Source: Alkalihalobacterium alkalinitrilicum
GTDB lineage: Bacteria; Bacillota; Bacilli; Bacillales; Bacillaceae_F
Length of the DNA: 64,000 bases
Assembly (NCBI RefSeq): GCF_002019605.1
Contig: NZ_KV917368.1
Coordinates: forward strand, 3,069,517-3,133,516
Direction of reading: 5' to 3'
Shown: positions 45,156 to 54,229 of the stretch, one piece after another
How the letters are laid out: every line of letters starts with the position of its first letter
Numbering within the stretch: position 1 is the first letter of the stretch
Notes under the pieces: generated by a model
What the model saw: the letters and a program-made list of their open reading frames with translations, nothing else
The model's database searches: none
Told to the model about the DNA's origin: nothing
Position numbers and translations under genes: made by a program

Positions 45156-45272
45156 TCACTTAGAAACGGTTACATCCTCATTTGCCTTCGAGTAAACTTC
45201 AACCTAATTCTGTTCTCTCGACTTTGATTTGTATAGAGCATTATCTGCGTCCTTAATTAACTGTTCACATCC
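45156..45272 (-). pseudogene. Fossil of a GGDEF-domain C-terminus
   Basis: The minus strand reads GCEQLIKDADNALYKSKSRE, QN, a stop, then VEVYSKANEDVTVSK and a stop. LIKxADxALYxSKxxGRNxVxxY is the hallmark end of diguanylate cyclase GGDEF domains. An in-frame TAG and a TAA just upstream show that it is dead, and no more of the gene is recognisable. Together with the remnant at 44738 it marks a decaying region. Confidence 0.6.
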
Positions 45273-45333
45273 TTTTTACTGAATTTCAAGAAATTATTTT
45301 CTACCTGTTTATTCCTATTTTTACTACTTTATT

Positions 45334-46596
45334 TTAGAGACTTTCTTCCACTGCAATTGGCAACCGAATATAAAAATTAGTTCCTTCATTTAGTTTACTA
45401 GTTACACTTAGTCTTCCGCTCATCGCTTCAATTATTTTAATCGCTGCCATCATTCCAAGACCTGTTCCTTCTCTACCTTTTGTTGTAAAATAAGGTTCCC
45501 CTATACGAGACAGCTGTTCTTTCGTCATTCCTTTACCATTATCAGAAATAACTACTACAAGGTCGCCATTCTCTTCCTTGGTTTCAATAAATAGTTTTCC
45601 TCCTTCAGGCATCGCCTCAATACAATTTTTGGTGATATTTATAAGGCATTGCTGAAATACTGGACTCTCGACTGTAATAAAAAAATCATCAATCTTAGTA
45701 CTAATTTTCACACCATTCATATTAGCTAATGGTGTAATAATTTGAATGGTTCTTTCTAACTCTTCTTTGACACTTATTTTTTCTATATTTTCAGGTGAAG
45801 GTTTGGCAAACGTTAAGTAGTTTCGAATAATATCATTAGCTCTATCAATTTCTTCAATAGATATTTTTAAAAATTTCTTTCTTTGTTCTTCAGGAATACT
45901 TTCCTTTTCCATTATTTGCAAGAAGCCTTTTACTACAGTTAATGGATTTCGAACTTCATGGGATACAGAAGAAGCAAGATGACTGACTACTTCCATTTTC
46001 TCAGCTTTAATTAAGCGTTTTTTTATCAACATGTTTTCTTGAAAAACTTCATAAAGGTAAATAATAAAAGCAGTCGTACAAAAAGTTAACGAAAGATACC
46101 AAAAGAAAAGGACGAAAGAGAAATGCGCTCCAAAAATAAGCGTTGAATTTAAGATGGCCAATAAAGCAGCAAATAAAGAGAGGGAACTACCGACAAATAT
46201 TTTCTTCTGACGTGATGAGTTACGGAAATGGTCGGTGAGAAAAATCATTGATAGTAGTAGAATAGTAACGACTACTACCGTTGCAAACGCCCCAGTTCCT
46301 CCAACTAAAAACCGGTAAACAATTGTAATTCCAACCAACAAAATACTAGTCGATACACCCCCGTAAAGGCCTCCTATAGTCAAGGCAACGAGCCGTAAGT
46401 CAAAAATATATCCCTCCATTATTGTAATCGGAAATGAAATGCAACTAATAACCGCTATTGCCACTGATAAAATAACGAACCATTTCTTCTGTTCTTTTAT
46501 AAATTTGTTGTCATTTAAGTCCAATAATAAAGGTATAAATAACAAAAAAACAATTAGAAAAAGGACGTTTAATAACAATTGCTCAAACCCTTCCAC
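45334..46596 (-). CDS. KinB-like membrane sensor histidine kinase
   Basis: A 420-residue kinase with about six N-terminal membrane helices of the 5TM-5TMR_LYT type (FDLRLVALTIGGLYGGVSTS, then VYRFLVGGTGAF). HisKA follows with the phospho-His in SSVSHEVRNPLTVVKGFLQI, then an ATPase domain with NCIEAMPEGG, DNGKGM and FTTKGREGTGLGM. Size and layout match the sporulation kinase KinB of B. subtilis (428 residues). No regulator gene is next to it, as expected for a phosphorelay kinase. The GTG at 46596 is chosen because AGAGGAGG lies upstream of it; the ATG at 46614 lies before that site. Confidence 0.86.
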   Translation of the reverse strand: MEGFEQLLLNVLFLIVFLLFIPLLLDLNDNKFIKEQKKWFVILSVAIAVISCISFPITIMEGYIFDLRLVALTIGGLYGGVSTSILLVGITIVYRFLVGGTGAFATVVVVTILLLSMIFLTDHFRNSSRQKKIFVGSSLSLFAALLAILNSTLIFGAHFSFVLFFWYLSLTFCTTAFIIYLYEVFQENMLIKKRLIKAEKMEVVSHLASSVSHEVRNPLTVVKGFLQIMEKESIPEEQRKKFLKISIEEIDRANDIIRNYLTFAKPSPENIEKISVKEELERTIQIITPLANMNGVKISTKIDDFFITVESPVFQQCLINITKNCIEAMPEGGKLFIETKEENGDLVVVISDNGKGMTKEQLSRIGEPYFTTKGREGTGLGMMAAIKIIEAMSGRLSVTSKLNEGTNFYIRLPIAVEESL

Positions 46597-46796
46597 ACCA
46601 GTTCCTCCTCTCATTACTTGTAAATTTTGTAAACTGCCAACCTATTTTAATATATCAACAATATTATAACAATTCACATAAAACCATAGTATTAAAATCT
46701 GTTGAAATATACAATTCATTACTAGAGTCTTAGCTACTTTATGTAACAGAAGTTGTACCTTATGAACCGTCCATAGAAGAGGCATTAACACCACAC

Positions 46797-46833
46797 AACA
46801 CAAAAGGTAGAATGCTTTTCAGCATTCTACCTA
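46797..46833 (-). terminator. Intrinsic terminator of the cyd operon
   Basis: A perfect 11-bp stem, GGTAGAATGCT with AGCATTCTACC, has a 4-base loop. On the minus strand it runs into TTTTGTGTTGTG, 50 bases after the cydC stop. Confidence 0.88.
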
Positions 46834-46884
46834 GGAGACTGATCCTTATCTGTGAAATAAGGGGCTAAACGGTGCTACTACACT

Positions 46885-48600
46885 TCATTGAATTACACTT
46901 CGTTCGATTTGTTTTAGCTGATAAAAATAACCTTTTTGCTCCATAAGCTCAATGAATGTGCCAGACTCAACAATTTCCCCTTGATCCATAACAATAATTT
47001 GATCCATCTTTTCTAATCCCTCAAGTCGATGGCTGACGATAACAACGGTGTCATCTTTAGCCTGGTGATACAACAATTCATAAATCCTGCGTTCTGTCCA
47101 TAGATCAAGAGATGAAGTCGGCTCGTCAAGAACCCAGAACCTGCCACCTTTAGCCACCGCACGTGCCATTGCTAAACGCTGCTTTTCACCACCTGATAAA
47201 TTCTGACCTTTTTCCATGACTTCATCCGTTAACAAGAAACCCTCCAAGTAAACATCCGTTAACAACTGATTTAATTGTTTATCTGACCAGATATCAGACG
47301 ACAATAATAGATTTTCTTTTATCGTACCACTAAAAAAATGGTTTTCTTGAAGAACAACATTCGTCTTTTCCCATAAGCTTTCTTGATCAATTTGGCGAAC
47401 TGGTACCTTATTAAAGAGAAGCTCTCCTTCACATGGAGGATATAATTTAAGTAAAAGCTTCAACAACGTCGATTTACCAGAACCACTCGGTCCGACAATA
47501 GCATTTTTTGAACCAGCAGGAAAGCTCAAATCTATATAATCCAATGATTTACGCTCTTCACCAGGAAAAGTAAAGCTAACACCTTTGAATTCAATAGATG
47601 GGGTTTCAATAGGGAAAGGTCGCTTCTCTTCAGATGAAGTTGCCCTTTCTTTATTTCTCATTACCGCTTCAAGTCGTTTGGCGGCTTCCTCACTTTCTTC
47701 ATAATATACTGGGAAAGCGGCCATCGGAGTCGATTGTTCAAACACGGTCAAACTTACCATGACTAGCATCGCTAAAAAAATACCATCCAAACTTCCACTT
47801 GCAACTAAAAATGCGCCAACCGCCAATATAGACCAAACGACAATCAGTGAAATTGCTGTGTTTATCGATTGATTGAAAAGAGATTGTTCACCAGCCCTTT
47901 GTTCTTCATAAATATACGCCTTCGATGCGGCCCCAAGTTGTATTTCTTTCTCTTTTAGCTTTTGATGAATTTTCAGCTCGCGAAATCCGTAAAACCACTC
48001 CGTTACTTCCGTCGATAAATGTGCCCGCTGGTCACGAATTCTATTACTCACTTTTTTCTGTTTTTGAGCAAACCAAGCTGGAATAACAAATCCCGTCAAA
48101 AGAAGACCGATTGTTAGCAAAACTACGACCAAAATCGAATAAAACGATACAAATAGTATTGTGCTTAAGAAAACCGTCACCATAATAATTGGCGGATACA
48201 CGACACGCAGAAAAAAGTTTTGTAAACTTTCTACATCACCAACAATACGTGCCAAAAGGTCACCACTACGATACTTTTGTAACAAAGAAGGTGCGAGGTT
48301 TTCTAACCTATCATAAAAATATACTCGTAAATCACATAACATCGTAAAAGTGGCCTGATGAGAGTAATATCGTTCCCCGTAACGGCTCAGCGCACGCAGT
48401 ATGCTACCGATTTTAACAACGGCTACCATCACAAGTAATACATATAATGGAGGCTCGAGAGCAGCTTGCGAGATCAAATATCCATTAGCTGCAAATAACG
48501 CAACTGCAGTTATCCCCGCGACATAAGCAAATACAATAGATAGAATAATATCTCTTTTTTTCACCATCATGATGCGGATAAGATTCATGAGCTCAGTCAT
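46885..48600 (-). CDS. cydC: Heterodimeric ABC exporter subunit CydC
   Basis: A fused membrane-ATPase half-transporter of 571 residues. CydDC exports cysteine/glutathione and is needed to assemble cytochrome bd. CydC marks are RALSRYGERYYSHQATFTML near residue 70 and SGDLLARIVGDVESLQNFFL. The ATPase domain has Walker A GPSGSGKST, the signature LSGGEKQRLAMARA, Walker B FWVLDEPTSSLD and the His in VSHR. It overlaps the cydD stop by 4 bp (ATGA), so the pair is translationally coupled. It is the last gene of the operon. Confidence 0.92.
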   Translation of the reverse strand: MTELMNLIRIMMVKKRDIILSIVFAYVAGITAVALFAANGYLISQAALEPPLYVLLVMVAVVKIGSILRALSRYGERYYSHQATFTMLCDLRVYFYDRLENLAPSLLQKYRSGDLLARIVGDVESLQNFFLRVVYPPIIMVTVFLSTILFVSFYSILVVVLLTIGLLLTGFVIPAWFAQKQKKVSNRIRDQRAHLSTEVTEWFYGFRELKIHQKLKEKEIQLGAASKAYIYEEQRAGEQSLFNQSINTAISLIVVWSILAVGAFLVASGSLDGIFLAMLVMVSLTVFEQSTPMAAFPVYYEESEEAAKRLEAVMRNKERATSSEEKRPFPIETPSIEFKGVSFTFPGEERKSLDYIDLSFPAGSKNAIVGPSGSGKSTLLKLLLKLYPPCEGELLFNKVPVRQIDQESLWEKTNVVLQENHFFSGTIKENLLLSSDIWSDKQLNQLLTDVYLEGFLLTDEVMEKGQNLSGGEKQRLAMARAVAKGGRFWVLDEPTSSLDLWTERRIYELLYHQAKDDTVVIVSHRLEGLEKMDQIIVMDQGEIVESGTFIELMEQKGYFYQLKQIERSVIQ

Positions 48601-50321
48601 CTCTGCTGCTCCTCCTCTCCATGTCTAGAAAACAGTTCTTGATAAGATAAGACTGAAGCTTTTAACTGATTGTGAGTTCCTTGTGCGACCATTGCACCAT
48701 CTTCAAGAAATAAAATATGATTCGCTTCTTTAATCGTTTGAATCCGATGAGCTACTGTAATGATCGTCGATGTTTTCGCTAACTTTCTGATCGATTTGTG
48801 AAGCAACTGCTCTGTGAACAAATCAAGACCCGTTGTTGGCTCGTCGAACAGAACTACCGCTGGTTTTTTTAAAAAGGCCCGAGCTAATGCAATTCTCTGT
48901 TTTTCCCCACCAGAAAAACCTCTACCACCTTCACCAATCGGCGTATCATATCCTTTAGGTAATGATTGAACCAATTCAGAAATACCTGCTTTAACCGCTG
49001 CTTTTTCAATTTCCTCATTTGTTGCTGCGATTCCTAAGGCAATGTTTTCCGCAATCGTTCCTGCAAATAAATAAGGGTGTTGAGTAATATAGCTCACGTG
49101 AGCAAACCATTGATGCTCCTGATAATCTGAACGCGTTCTTCCATTGATAAGTACTTCTCCTTCCAATGGCTCTAGTAACCCTGCAATGACATGAAGAAGT
49201 GTTGTCTTTCCAGATCCACTTTTACCGACAATCGCGACTTGACCCTTTGCTGGAATGTTAGCTTGGATATTTTTTAACACAAACCCTTCCGTATCATATT
49301 CAAAGCCAATATTCTTTAGTTCCATTGAAATAGATTCTTTCATCACCGAGATGCTCCCCCACTTGCTTAGACGATCTTCTGAGGCGAGTTCTTGTTCAAT
49401 TTTAGAAGCTGCTCCAGTACTACTGCGTCCAGCATGAAAGGCACTTCCTAACTCCTTGAGCATATTGTAGAATTCAGGCACTAATAAAAGAATAAAGAAA
49501 GCTACAAAAAAACTAATTTCATTGAATACAACAAGTCGTAAGCCCAGCTCTAGGGCAACAAGTCCAATGCTTAACATCGAGATAAACTCAAGCATCAAAG
49601 AAGATGTAAATGCTACTTTTAATATCTTCATCGTAGCATTGCGGAAATCGAGACTACTTTGACGGATTTTCTCTTTGTATGGTTTAGAGCGACCGTATAA
49701 CTTTAAGCTTACAAGTCCTTGTAATGTATCAAGAAAGCGACCTGAAAAAGCGGTTAAACTATCCAGCTTTTCCTCTGATTTTTGTTGTGTGATCTTACCT
49801 ATGATGATCATAAACAAAGGAATGAACGGAGCTGTTACTAGAATAATAAGCCCCGAATATACATGTTGTGTGAACACGACAACTAAGATCATGAACGGAA
49901 CTACTGTCGTCATAATTCGTTGCGGAACATACTTACTATAAAAACTGTCTAGTTCATCCACCGCATCCATCATCACACTTACCTTTTGCCCAGTTTGCCC
50001 TTTGTAGGAAGTCATTAACGACTGACCTGAATAAACTTGGAGTAAGCTTTTACGATAGTCAGCTTTTACTTGAGCCGCCATTTTAAGACCAATCTTCCCA
50101 CTCCAAAACGATAAGACTGACCTGACCAAAAAGACGGCCAATAGAAGCAATAAAAACAAAAGAACTTCATCAAACGCACGGTTTTTTAAGAACAAATCAT
50201 CGACAATCGAAACGATCAAATAGGCTTGAAAAATTACTACGATACCGAAAGCAAAGGCTAGCGCAAAAAGTGTATAATACCGCCCCTTCTGACCCTTAGC
50301 TAGCTTTTGAAGTGACTTCAT
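48597..50321 (-). CDS. cydD: Heterodimeric ABC exporter subunit CydD
   Basis: The partner half-transporter, 574 residues. The CydD-type membrane domain shows GKIGLKMAAQVKADYRKSLL, QTGQKVSVMMDAVDELDSFY, SSLMLEFISMLSIGLVALEL and VPEFYNMLKELGSAFHAGRS. The ATPase domain has Walker A GKSGSGKTT, signature FSGGEKQRIALARA and Walker B VVLFDEPTTGLD. It follows cydS directly, by 3 bp. In B. subtilis nomenclature the first of these two genes is called cydC, so naming by family and by gene order differ. Confidence 0.92.
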   Translation of the reverse strand: MKSLQKLAKGQKGRYYTLFALAFAFGIVVIFQAYLIVSIVDDLFLKNRAFDEVLLFLLLLLAVFLVRSVLSFWSGKIGLKMAAQVKADYRKSLLQVYSGQSLMTSYKGQTGQKVSVMMDAVDELDSFYSKYVPQRIMTTVVPFMILVVVFTQHVYSGLIILVTAPFIPLFMIIIGKITQQKSEEKLDSLTAFSGRFLDTLQGLVSLKLYGRSKPYKEKIRQSSLDFRNATMKILKVAFTSSLMLEFISMLSIGLVALELGLRLVVFNEISFFVAFFILLLVPEFYNMLKELGSAFHAGRSSTGAASKIEQELASEDRLSKWGSISVMKESISMELKNIGFEYDTEGFVLKNIQANIPAKGQVAIVGKSGSGKTTLLHVIAGLLEPLEGEVLINGRTRSDYQEHQWFAHVSYITQHPYLFAGTIAENIALGIAATNEEIEKAAVKAGISELVQSLPKGYDTPIGEGGRGFSGGEKQRIALARAFLKKPAVVLFDEPTTGLDLFTEQLLHKSIRKLAKTSTIITVAHRIQTIKEANHILFLEDGAMVAQGTHNQLKASVLSYQELFSRHGEEEQQR

Positions 50322-50324
50322 ATG

Positions 50325-50426
50325 TTAATCCTCATACTTTGTGCTTTTAGAAGCAACAAATAAGGAAAGAATTATTGCTATTAGAACAACAAGGAGTGGT
50401 GCATAAAACAGCAAGAAGTTGTGCAT
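50325..50426 (-). CDS. cydS: Cytochrome bd oxidase small subunit CydS
   Basis: A 33-residue, single-helix peptide: MHNFLLFYAPLLVVLIAIIL, then SLFVASKSTKYED. It matches the FLxxYAPxxVV start and length of CydS, the third subunit seen in the Geobacillus bd oxidase, which packs by the heme b site of CydA. The ATG lies six bases after AAGGAGGAA. It sits between cydB (13 bp) and cydD (3 bp), so it is translated from the same message. Genes this short are usually missed. Confidence 0.9.
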   Translation of the reverse strand: MHNFLLFYAPLLVVLIAIILSLFVASKSTKYED

Positions 50427-50438
50427 CAATATTCCTCC

Positions 50439-51455
50439 TTAAGCTTTACCTTTTTGAATATAAGGCTTATTCATAACAAACAGTTTAAATACTAAATACA
50501 GCGACGGAATAAGCAGTAATAATCCTAAAATAAACACCGTGATTAACGCATAAGCCATCGTTTCATTTGTAAAACTATCGTAAATCGTTAAATGTGGATA
50601 CAATAAGTACGGATATCTTGAGACGCCATAACCGTAGAAAGCACAAGCAAACTGCAAGACGACAAAGATAAATGACCAACCGTATTGCTTTGTTTTTAAT
50701 AGCCATAAACTGACGAGAAAACAGATAAATGAAATCGTAAATACCCACCAAAGTGATAATAATCCTTCAAAATGAGCAGGATTATGCCATCTCATTTCGA
50801 TAATAATTCCTAATGCGGTTATAATCGTTGGAAAACTCCAAATCCACGTATATTTTCTAAATAATCGCAAGGCTCCCTCGTCTTCAGCTACTGAAGAATA
50901 GTAAGCTAAAAAACTTGCTGAAATGAATAAAACACTTACTAAACTTAAGAGAACAATCGACCAAGCAAACGGACTCGTTAACAAGGCGTTATAATCTAAC
51001 TCGATGCCTCCCCAAGACGTTTCGCGAATAAACCCACCTTGGGATACAATTAACGCTGTTGACAATGAAGCTGGAATTAGTACACCTGTCACTCCATACA
51101 TCAATGTGTAGCCCTTATGCCCTTTTGTACCATACGTACCAAAAGCATAATAACTGCCACGTAACGCCAACAGAATAATCGAGATACTAATCGGAATTAA
51201 TAGTACCGTTCCAAAATAGTATGCCGTCTGCGGAAAAAAGCCGATCATACCGATAAAAAAGAACACAAGAAATACATTTGTGATCTCCCATACAGGAGAC
51301 AGATAACGTTGGATCACCGTATTCACAATATGATGCTTACCAGTAACTATCGCTGACGCATTGAAAAAACCAGCACCAAAATCAATGGAGGCTACAATGA
51401 CGTAGCCAAATAGGAACAACCATAATACTGATATTCCTATAATTTCGATCGTCAT
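50439..51455 (-). CDS. cydB: Cytochrome bd ubiquinol oxidase subunit II CydB
   Basis: The second membrane subunit of cytochrome bd, 338 residues with about eight to nine helices. The start ISVLWLFLFGYVIVASIDFG, then AGFFNASAIV, is typical. Also visible are RYLSPVWEITNVFLVFFFIG, FGTYGTKGHKGYTLMYG and a C-terminal ETMAYALITVFILGLLLLIP. It overlaps cydA by 4 bp and is followed by cydS. The complex reduces O2 at low tension with menaquinol as donor and sits in the cell membrane. Confidence 0.94.
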   Translation of the reverse strand: MTIEIIGISVLWLFLFGYVIVASIDFGAGFFNASAIVTGKHHIVNTVIQRYLSPVWEITNVFLVFFFIGMIGFFPQTAYYFGTVLLIPISISIILLALRGSYYAFGTYGTKGHKGYTLMYGVTGVLIPASLSTALIVSQGGFIRETSWGGIELDYNALLTSPFAWSIVLLSLVSVLFISASFLAYYSSVAEDEGALRLFRKYTWIWSFPTIITALGIIIEMRWHNPAHFEGLLSLWWVFTISFICFLVSLWLLKTKQYGWSFIFVVLQFACAFYGYGVSRYPYLLYPHLTIYDSFTNETMAYALITVFILGLLLLIPSLYLVFKLFVMNKPYIQKGKA

Positions 51456-52792
51456 CTTGCAACACTCCTTTGCTTTTCAGACTGTTTCTCTAACTCACGT
51501 TCAACCGGGTTCTTTTTAAATAAACGAATTAATACAACCGCTGTACCAACCATCAAGATAAAATACAGAATTGCAAAGGCAATAAACATCAGCCAAACGT
51601 GCGGTGAATCTGTTGCACCTTCTGCTGTTTTCATGAACCCATTCATGATCCATGGCTGTCGTCCTACCTCTGTAAACCACCACCCCGCTTGGATGGCTAG
51701 CATCGACAAAGGACCTGCCATGACAAGAAGAAAACGAAACACTCGAGTTTTAATAAAAGACCAATTCCGTGACATCGCCAGCCAATATACCATCGAAAGA
51801 ACCGTTAACCAAACACCAATAGTGACCATAATGTCAAACATATAATGCACAATATATGGTGGATGTAGCTCTTCAGGAATATCATTTAATCCCGTAACAA
51901 CACCGCTTGGATGACTATGAACGAGAATACTCAATGCATACGGAATTTCAATACCATACTTGACTTCATTCTCTTCTGTTAAGACCCCGAAAAGAACAAG
52001 AGGAGCTTCTCCTTCTGTTTCAAAATGCCACTCTGCCGCTGCTAGCTTTTCAGGTTGATATTCTGCTAGAAACTTACCAGATAAATCGCCTACAAGCGCT
52101 GTGGCCACACAAAAAATAAAGCCAACTTTCATCGTTAATGCAAGTGCTTTACGATGGTATTCATGACGATTGCCTCGCCACATATGAAATGCTGCAATGG
52201 ACGCTAATACGAACGCCGATGTCATGTAGGCCGATGTTAATACGTGCGCTACTTTTGTAGGCATCGCAGGATTAAACATCGCTTGCAATGGCTGAATATT
52301 TGTTAATGCACCGTTCACTAACGTGAAACCTTGTGGTGTATTCATAAATCCATTCACAGACGTAATAAATAAAGCTGACATGGCCGCTCCTAATACGACG
52401 GGTGCCAGTAAATAAAAATGAAGTTTCGGATTTTTAAAACGATCCCATGTATATAAATAAATGCCAAGAAAGATAGCTTCAAAGAAAAAGGCGAAGGTTT
52501 CCATAAACAACGGTAATGCAACGAGCTGACCAGCAAACTCCATAAAGCGTGGCCATAGAAGAGCTAGCTGTAAAGCAATTGCTGTACCTGTTACTACTCC
52601 GACCGCTACACTGATCACATAACCTCGTGCCCAACGCTTTGCCAATAACAGATAATGCTCATCGTTTCTTTTTAAACCAATCCAATGAGCAAGCATAATC
52701 ATGAGCGGAATACCAACACCAACTGTTGCAAAAACAACGTGGACTGAAAGTGTCAACATCGTTAAATAGCGACTAAATTCAACTGACTCCAT
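51452..52792 (-). CDS. cydA: Cytochrome bd ubiquinol oxidase subunit I CydA
   Basis: The heme-bearing subunit, 446 residues, nine helices. His18 in LTLSVHVVFATVGVGIPLMI corresponds to the first heme ligand. The short Q-loop of the Bacillus type is present (EYQPEKLAAAEWHFETEGEA, then GIEIPYALSILVHSHPSG). The second half has RQPWIMNGFMKTAEGATDSP, containing the GRQPW motif. The ATG has GAGGGAG upstream. It is first in cydABSDC. A palindrome of the Rex/FNR type lies about 75 bases upstream, fitting induction when oxygen is scarce. Confidence 0.95.
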   Translation of the reverse strand: MESVEFSRYLTMLTLSVHVVFATVGVGIPLMIMLAHWIGLKRNDEHYLLLAKRWARGYVISVAVGVVTGTAIALQLALLWPRFMEFAGQLVALPLFMETFAFFFEAIFLGIYLYTWDRFKNPKLHFYLLAPVVLGAAMSALFITSVNGFMNTPQGFTLVNGALTNIQPLQAMFNPAMPTKVAHVLTSAYMTSAFVLASIAAFHMWRGNRHEYHRKALALTMKVGFIFCVATALVGDLSGKFLAEYQPEKLAAAEWHFETEGEAPLVLFGVLTEENEVKYGIEIPYALSILVHSHPSGVVTGLNDIPEELHPPYIVHYMFDIMVTIGVWLTVLSMVYWLAMSRNWSFIKTRVFRFLLVMAGPLSMLAIQAGWWFTEVGRQPWIMNGFMKTAEGATDSPHVWLMFIAFAILYFILMVGTAVVLIRLFKKNPVERELEKQSEKQRSVAR

Positions 52793-52837
52793 TTTCTCCC
52801 TCCTCTAACCCCTTGCTTTTTCAATATAAGAACTATA

Positions 52838-52878
52838 AATATAGTGTATACCTCAAATGTTTGTGAAGTATATCACAA
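52838..52878 (-). promoter_or_regulatory. Rex/FNR-type operator and -10 box of the cyd operon
   Basis: TTGTGAAGTATATCACAA (52861-52878) has inverted arms TTGTGA and TCACAA and fits both the Rex (TTGTGAA-N4-TTCACAA, one mismatch) and FNR (TGTGA-N6-TCACA) consensus. TATATT at 52838-52843 (minus) is a plausible -10, which puts the centre near -40. Confidence 0.65.
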
Positions 52879-52922
52879 ATGAAACGATTCTGTTACAAAA
52901 GATTGAGAATTTCGTGTCATCC

Positions 52923-52968
52923 AATAAAGTGAAACTCAATCAGTGGTGTTTTCTTCATCCCCTACTAA
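52923..52968 (+). repeat. Dispersed intergenic repeat, copy D (left end only)
   Basis: AATAAAGTGAAACTCAATCA, then GTGG and TTTTCTTCATCCCCTACT match the left end of copies A-C. The rest has diverged or been lost. The following stretch to 53160 holds only a TATAAT near 53141, a likely guaC -10. Confidence 0.6.
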
Positions 52969-53180
52969 CATGAACCAATCGGGTTGTTACGGCCGCTTAT
53001 ATAGAAAGTAATACCCTCTTGGTATTCAACTCACGTTTAGCATTGCAAAGGTGAATAGTGCCAAACTTAACTGGTCAACCTATGTTAATGAGAATTATAT
53101 ATACAAGCTAATTATTAGCAAAATAACACCGACTTCATATATAATATATAATTGCAGATTATAACTTAGGGGTGTACAAC

Positions 53181-54164
53181 ATGGACAATGTTTTTGATTA
53201 CGAAGATATTCAATTAGTACCAGCAAAAAGTGTGGTGAATAGCCGTTCTGAATGTGATACATCTATAACATTTGGTGACCAAACCTTTAAATTACCTGTT
53301 GTTCCTGCAAATATGCAGACCATTATAGATGAGGAAATAGCTACTTTTTTAGCTGAGAATGGGTATTTTTATATTATGCATCGCTTTCAACCCGAGAAGC
53401 GATTGTCTTTTATTAAAGATATGAAATCACGCGGTTTATTCGCATCAATTAGCGTTGGAGTCAAAGAAGAAGAATATGGATTTATACAACAATTAGTAGA
53501 TGAACAGCTTTCACCAGAATACATAACGATTGATATTGCCCACGGACACTCTAATGCCGTAATAGAAATGATTCAGCACATTAAGAAACTCTTACCTCAA
53601 AGTTTTGTTATTGCTGGAAATGTAGGAACACCTGAAGCAGTACGAGAATTAGAACATGCTGGTGCGGATGCAACAAAAGTAGGCATCGGACCAGGAAAAG
53701 TATGTATTACTAAGATCAAAACAGGCTTCGGAACGGGCGGTTGGCAATTAGCTGCACTACGTTGGTGCGCAAAAGCAGCCAGTAAGCCAGTCATTGCAGA
53801 TGGCGGTATTCGAACACATGGTGATATAGCCAAATCCATAAGGTTTGGAGCATCTATGGTTATGATTGGCTCATTATTTGCTGGTCATGAGGAATCTCCA
53901 GGCGAAACCATTGAAAAAGATGGAAAGCTTTGCAAAGAATACTTTGGTTCGGCATCAGAATTTCAAAAAGGTGAAAAGAAAAATGTCGAAGGTAAAAAGA
54001 TGTACGTAGAACATAAAGGATCCTTAAAGGATACACTGAAAGAAATGGAGGAAGATCTTCAATCCTCTATTTCTTATGCAGGTGGAAACAAATTAGACGC
54101 CATTCGTCATGTTGATTATGTTGTTGTTAAAAATTCTATCTTCAATGGAGATAAGGTTTATTAA
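53181..54164 (+). CDS. guaC: GMP reductase
   Basis: An IMPDH/GMPR-fold enzyme of 327 residues that converts GMP to IMP with NADPH. It is almost superposable on B. subtilis GuaC in pattern: [20 protein letters not shown] at the start, [31 protein letters not shown], the active-site loop [20 protein letters not shown] with the catalytic Cys, and SIFNGDKVY at the end. ATG 53181 follows AGGGGTG; the frame is open to a GTG three codons upstream. It is monocistronic. I see no purine riboswitch in the 380-base upstream gap. Confidence 0.96.
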   Translation: MDNVFDYEDIQLVPAKSVVNSRSECDTSITFGDQTFKLPVVPANMQTIIDEEIATFLAENGYFYIMHRFQPEKRLSFIKDMKSRGLFASISVGVKEEEYGFIQQLVDEQLSPEYITIDIAHGHSNAVIEMIQHIKKLLPQSFVIAGNVGTPEAVRELEHAGADATKVGIGPGKVCITKIKTGFGTGGWQLAALRWCAKAASKPVIADGGIRTHGDIAKSIRFGASMVMIGSLFAGHEESPGETIEKDGKLCKEYFGSASEFQKGEKKNVEGKKMYVEHKGSLKDTLKEMEEDLQSSISYAGGNKLDAIRHVDYVVVKNSIFNGDKVY

Positions 54165-54183
54165 ATTCCAAGTTTATAACTGA

Positions 54184-54229
54184 CACATCCCCCTTTTATT
54201 AGACCAAATGGAAGGGGGATGTTCGTTTA
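54184..54229 (+). terminator. Intrinsic terminator of guaC
   Basis: CATCCCCCTT pairs with AAGGGGGATG across a 16-base loop and is followed by TTCGTTTAG. Confidence 0.75.

Noticed and set aside
53000..53180. Purine riboswitch upstream of guaC
   Set aside because: No conserved purine-aptamer pairing (P2/P3 loops) or terminator hairpin is visible.
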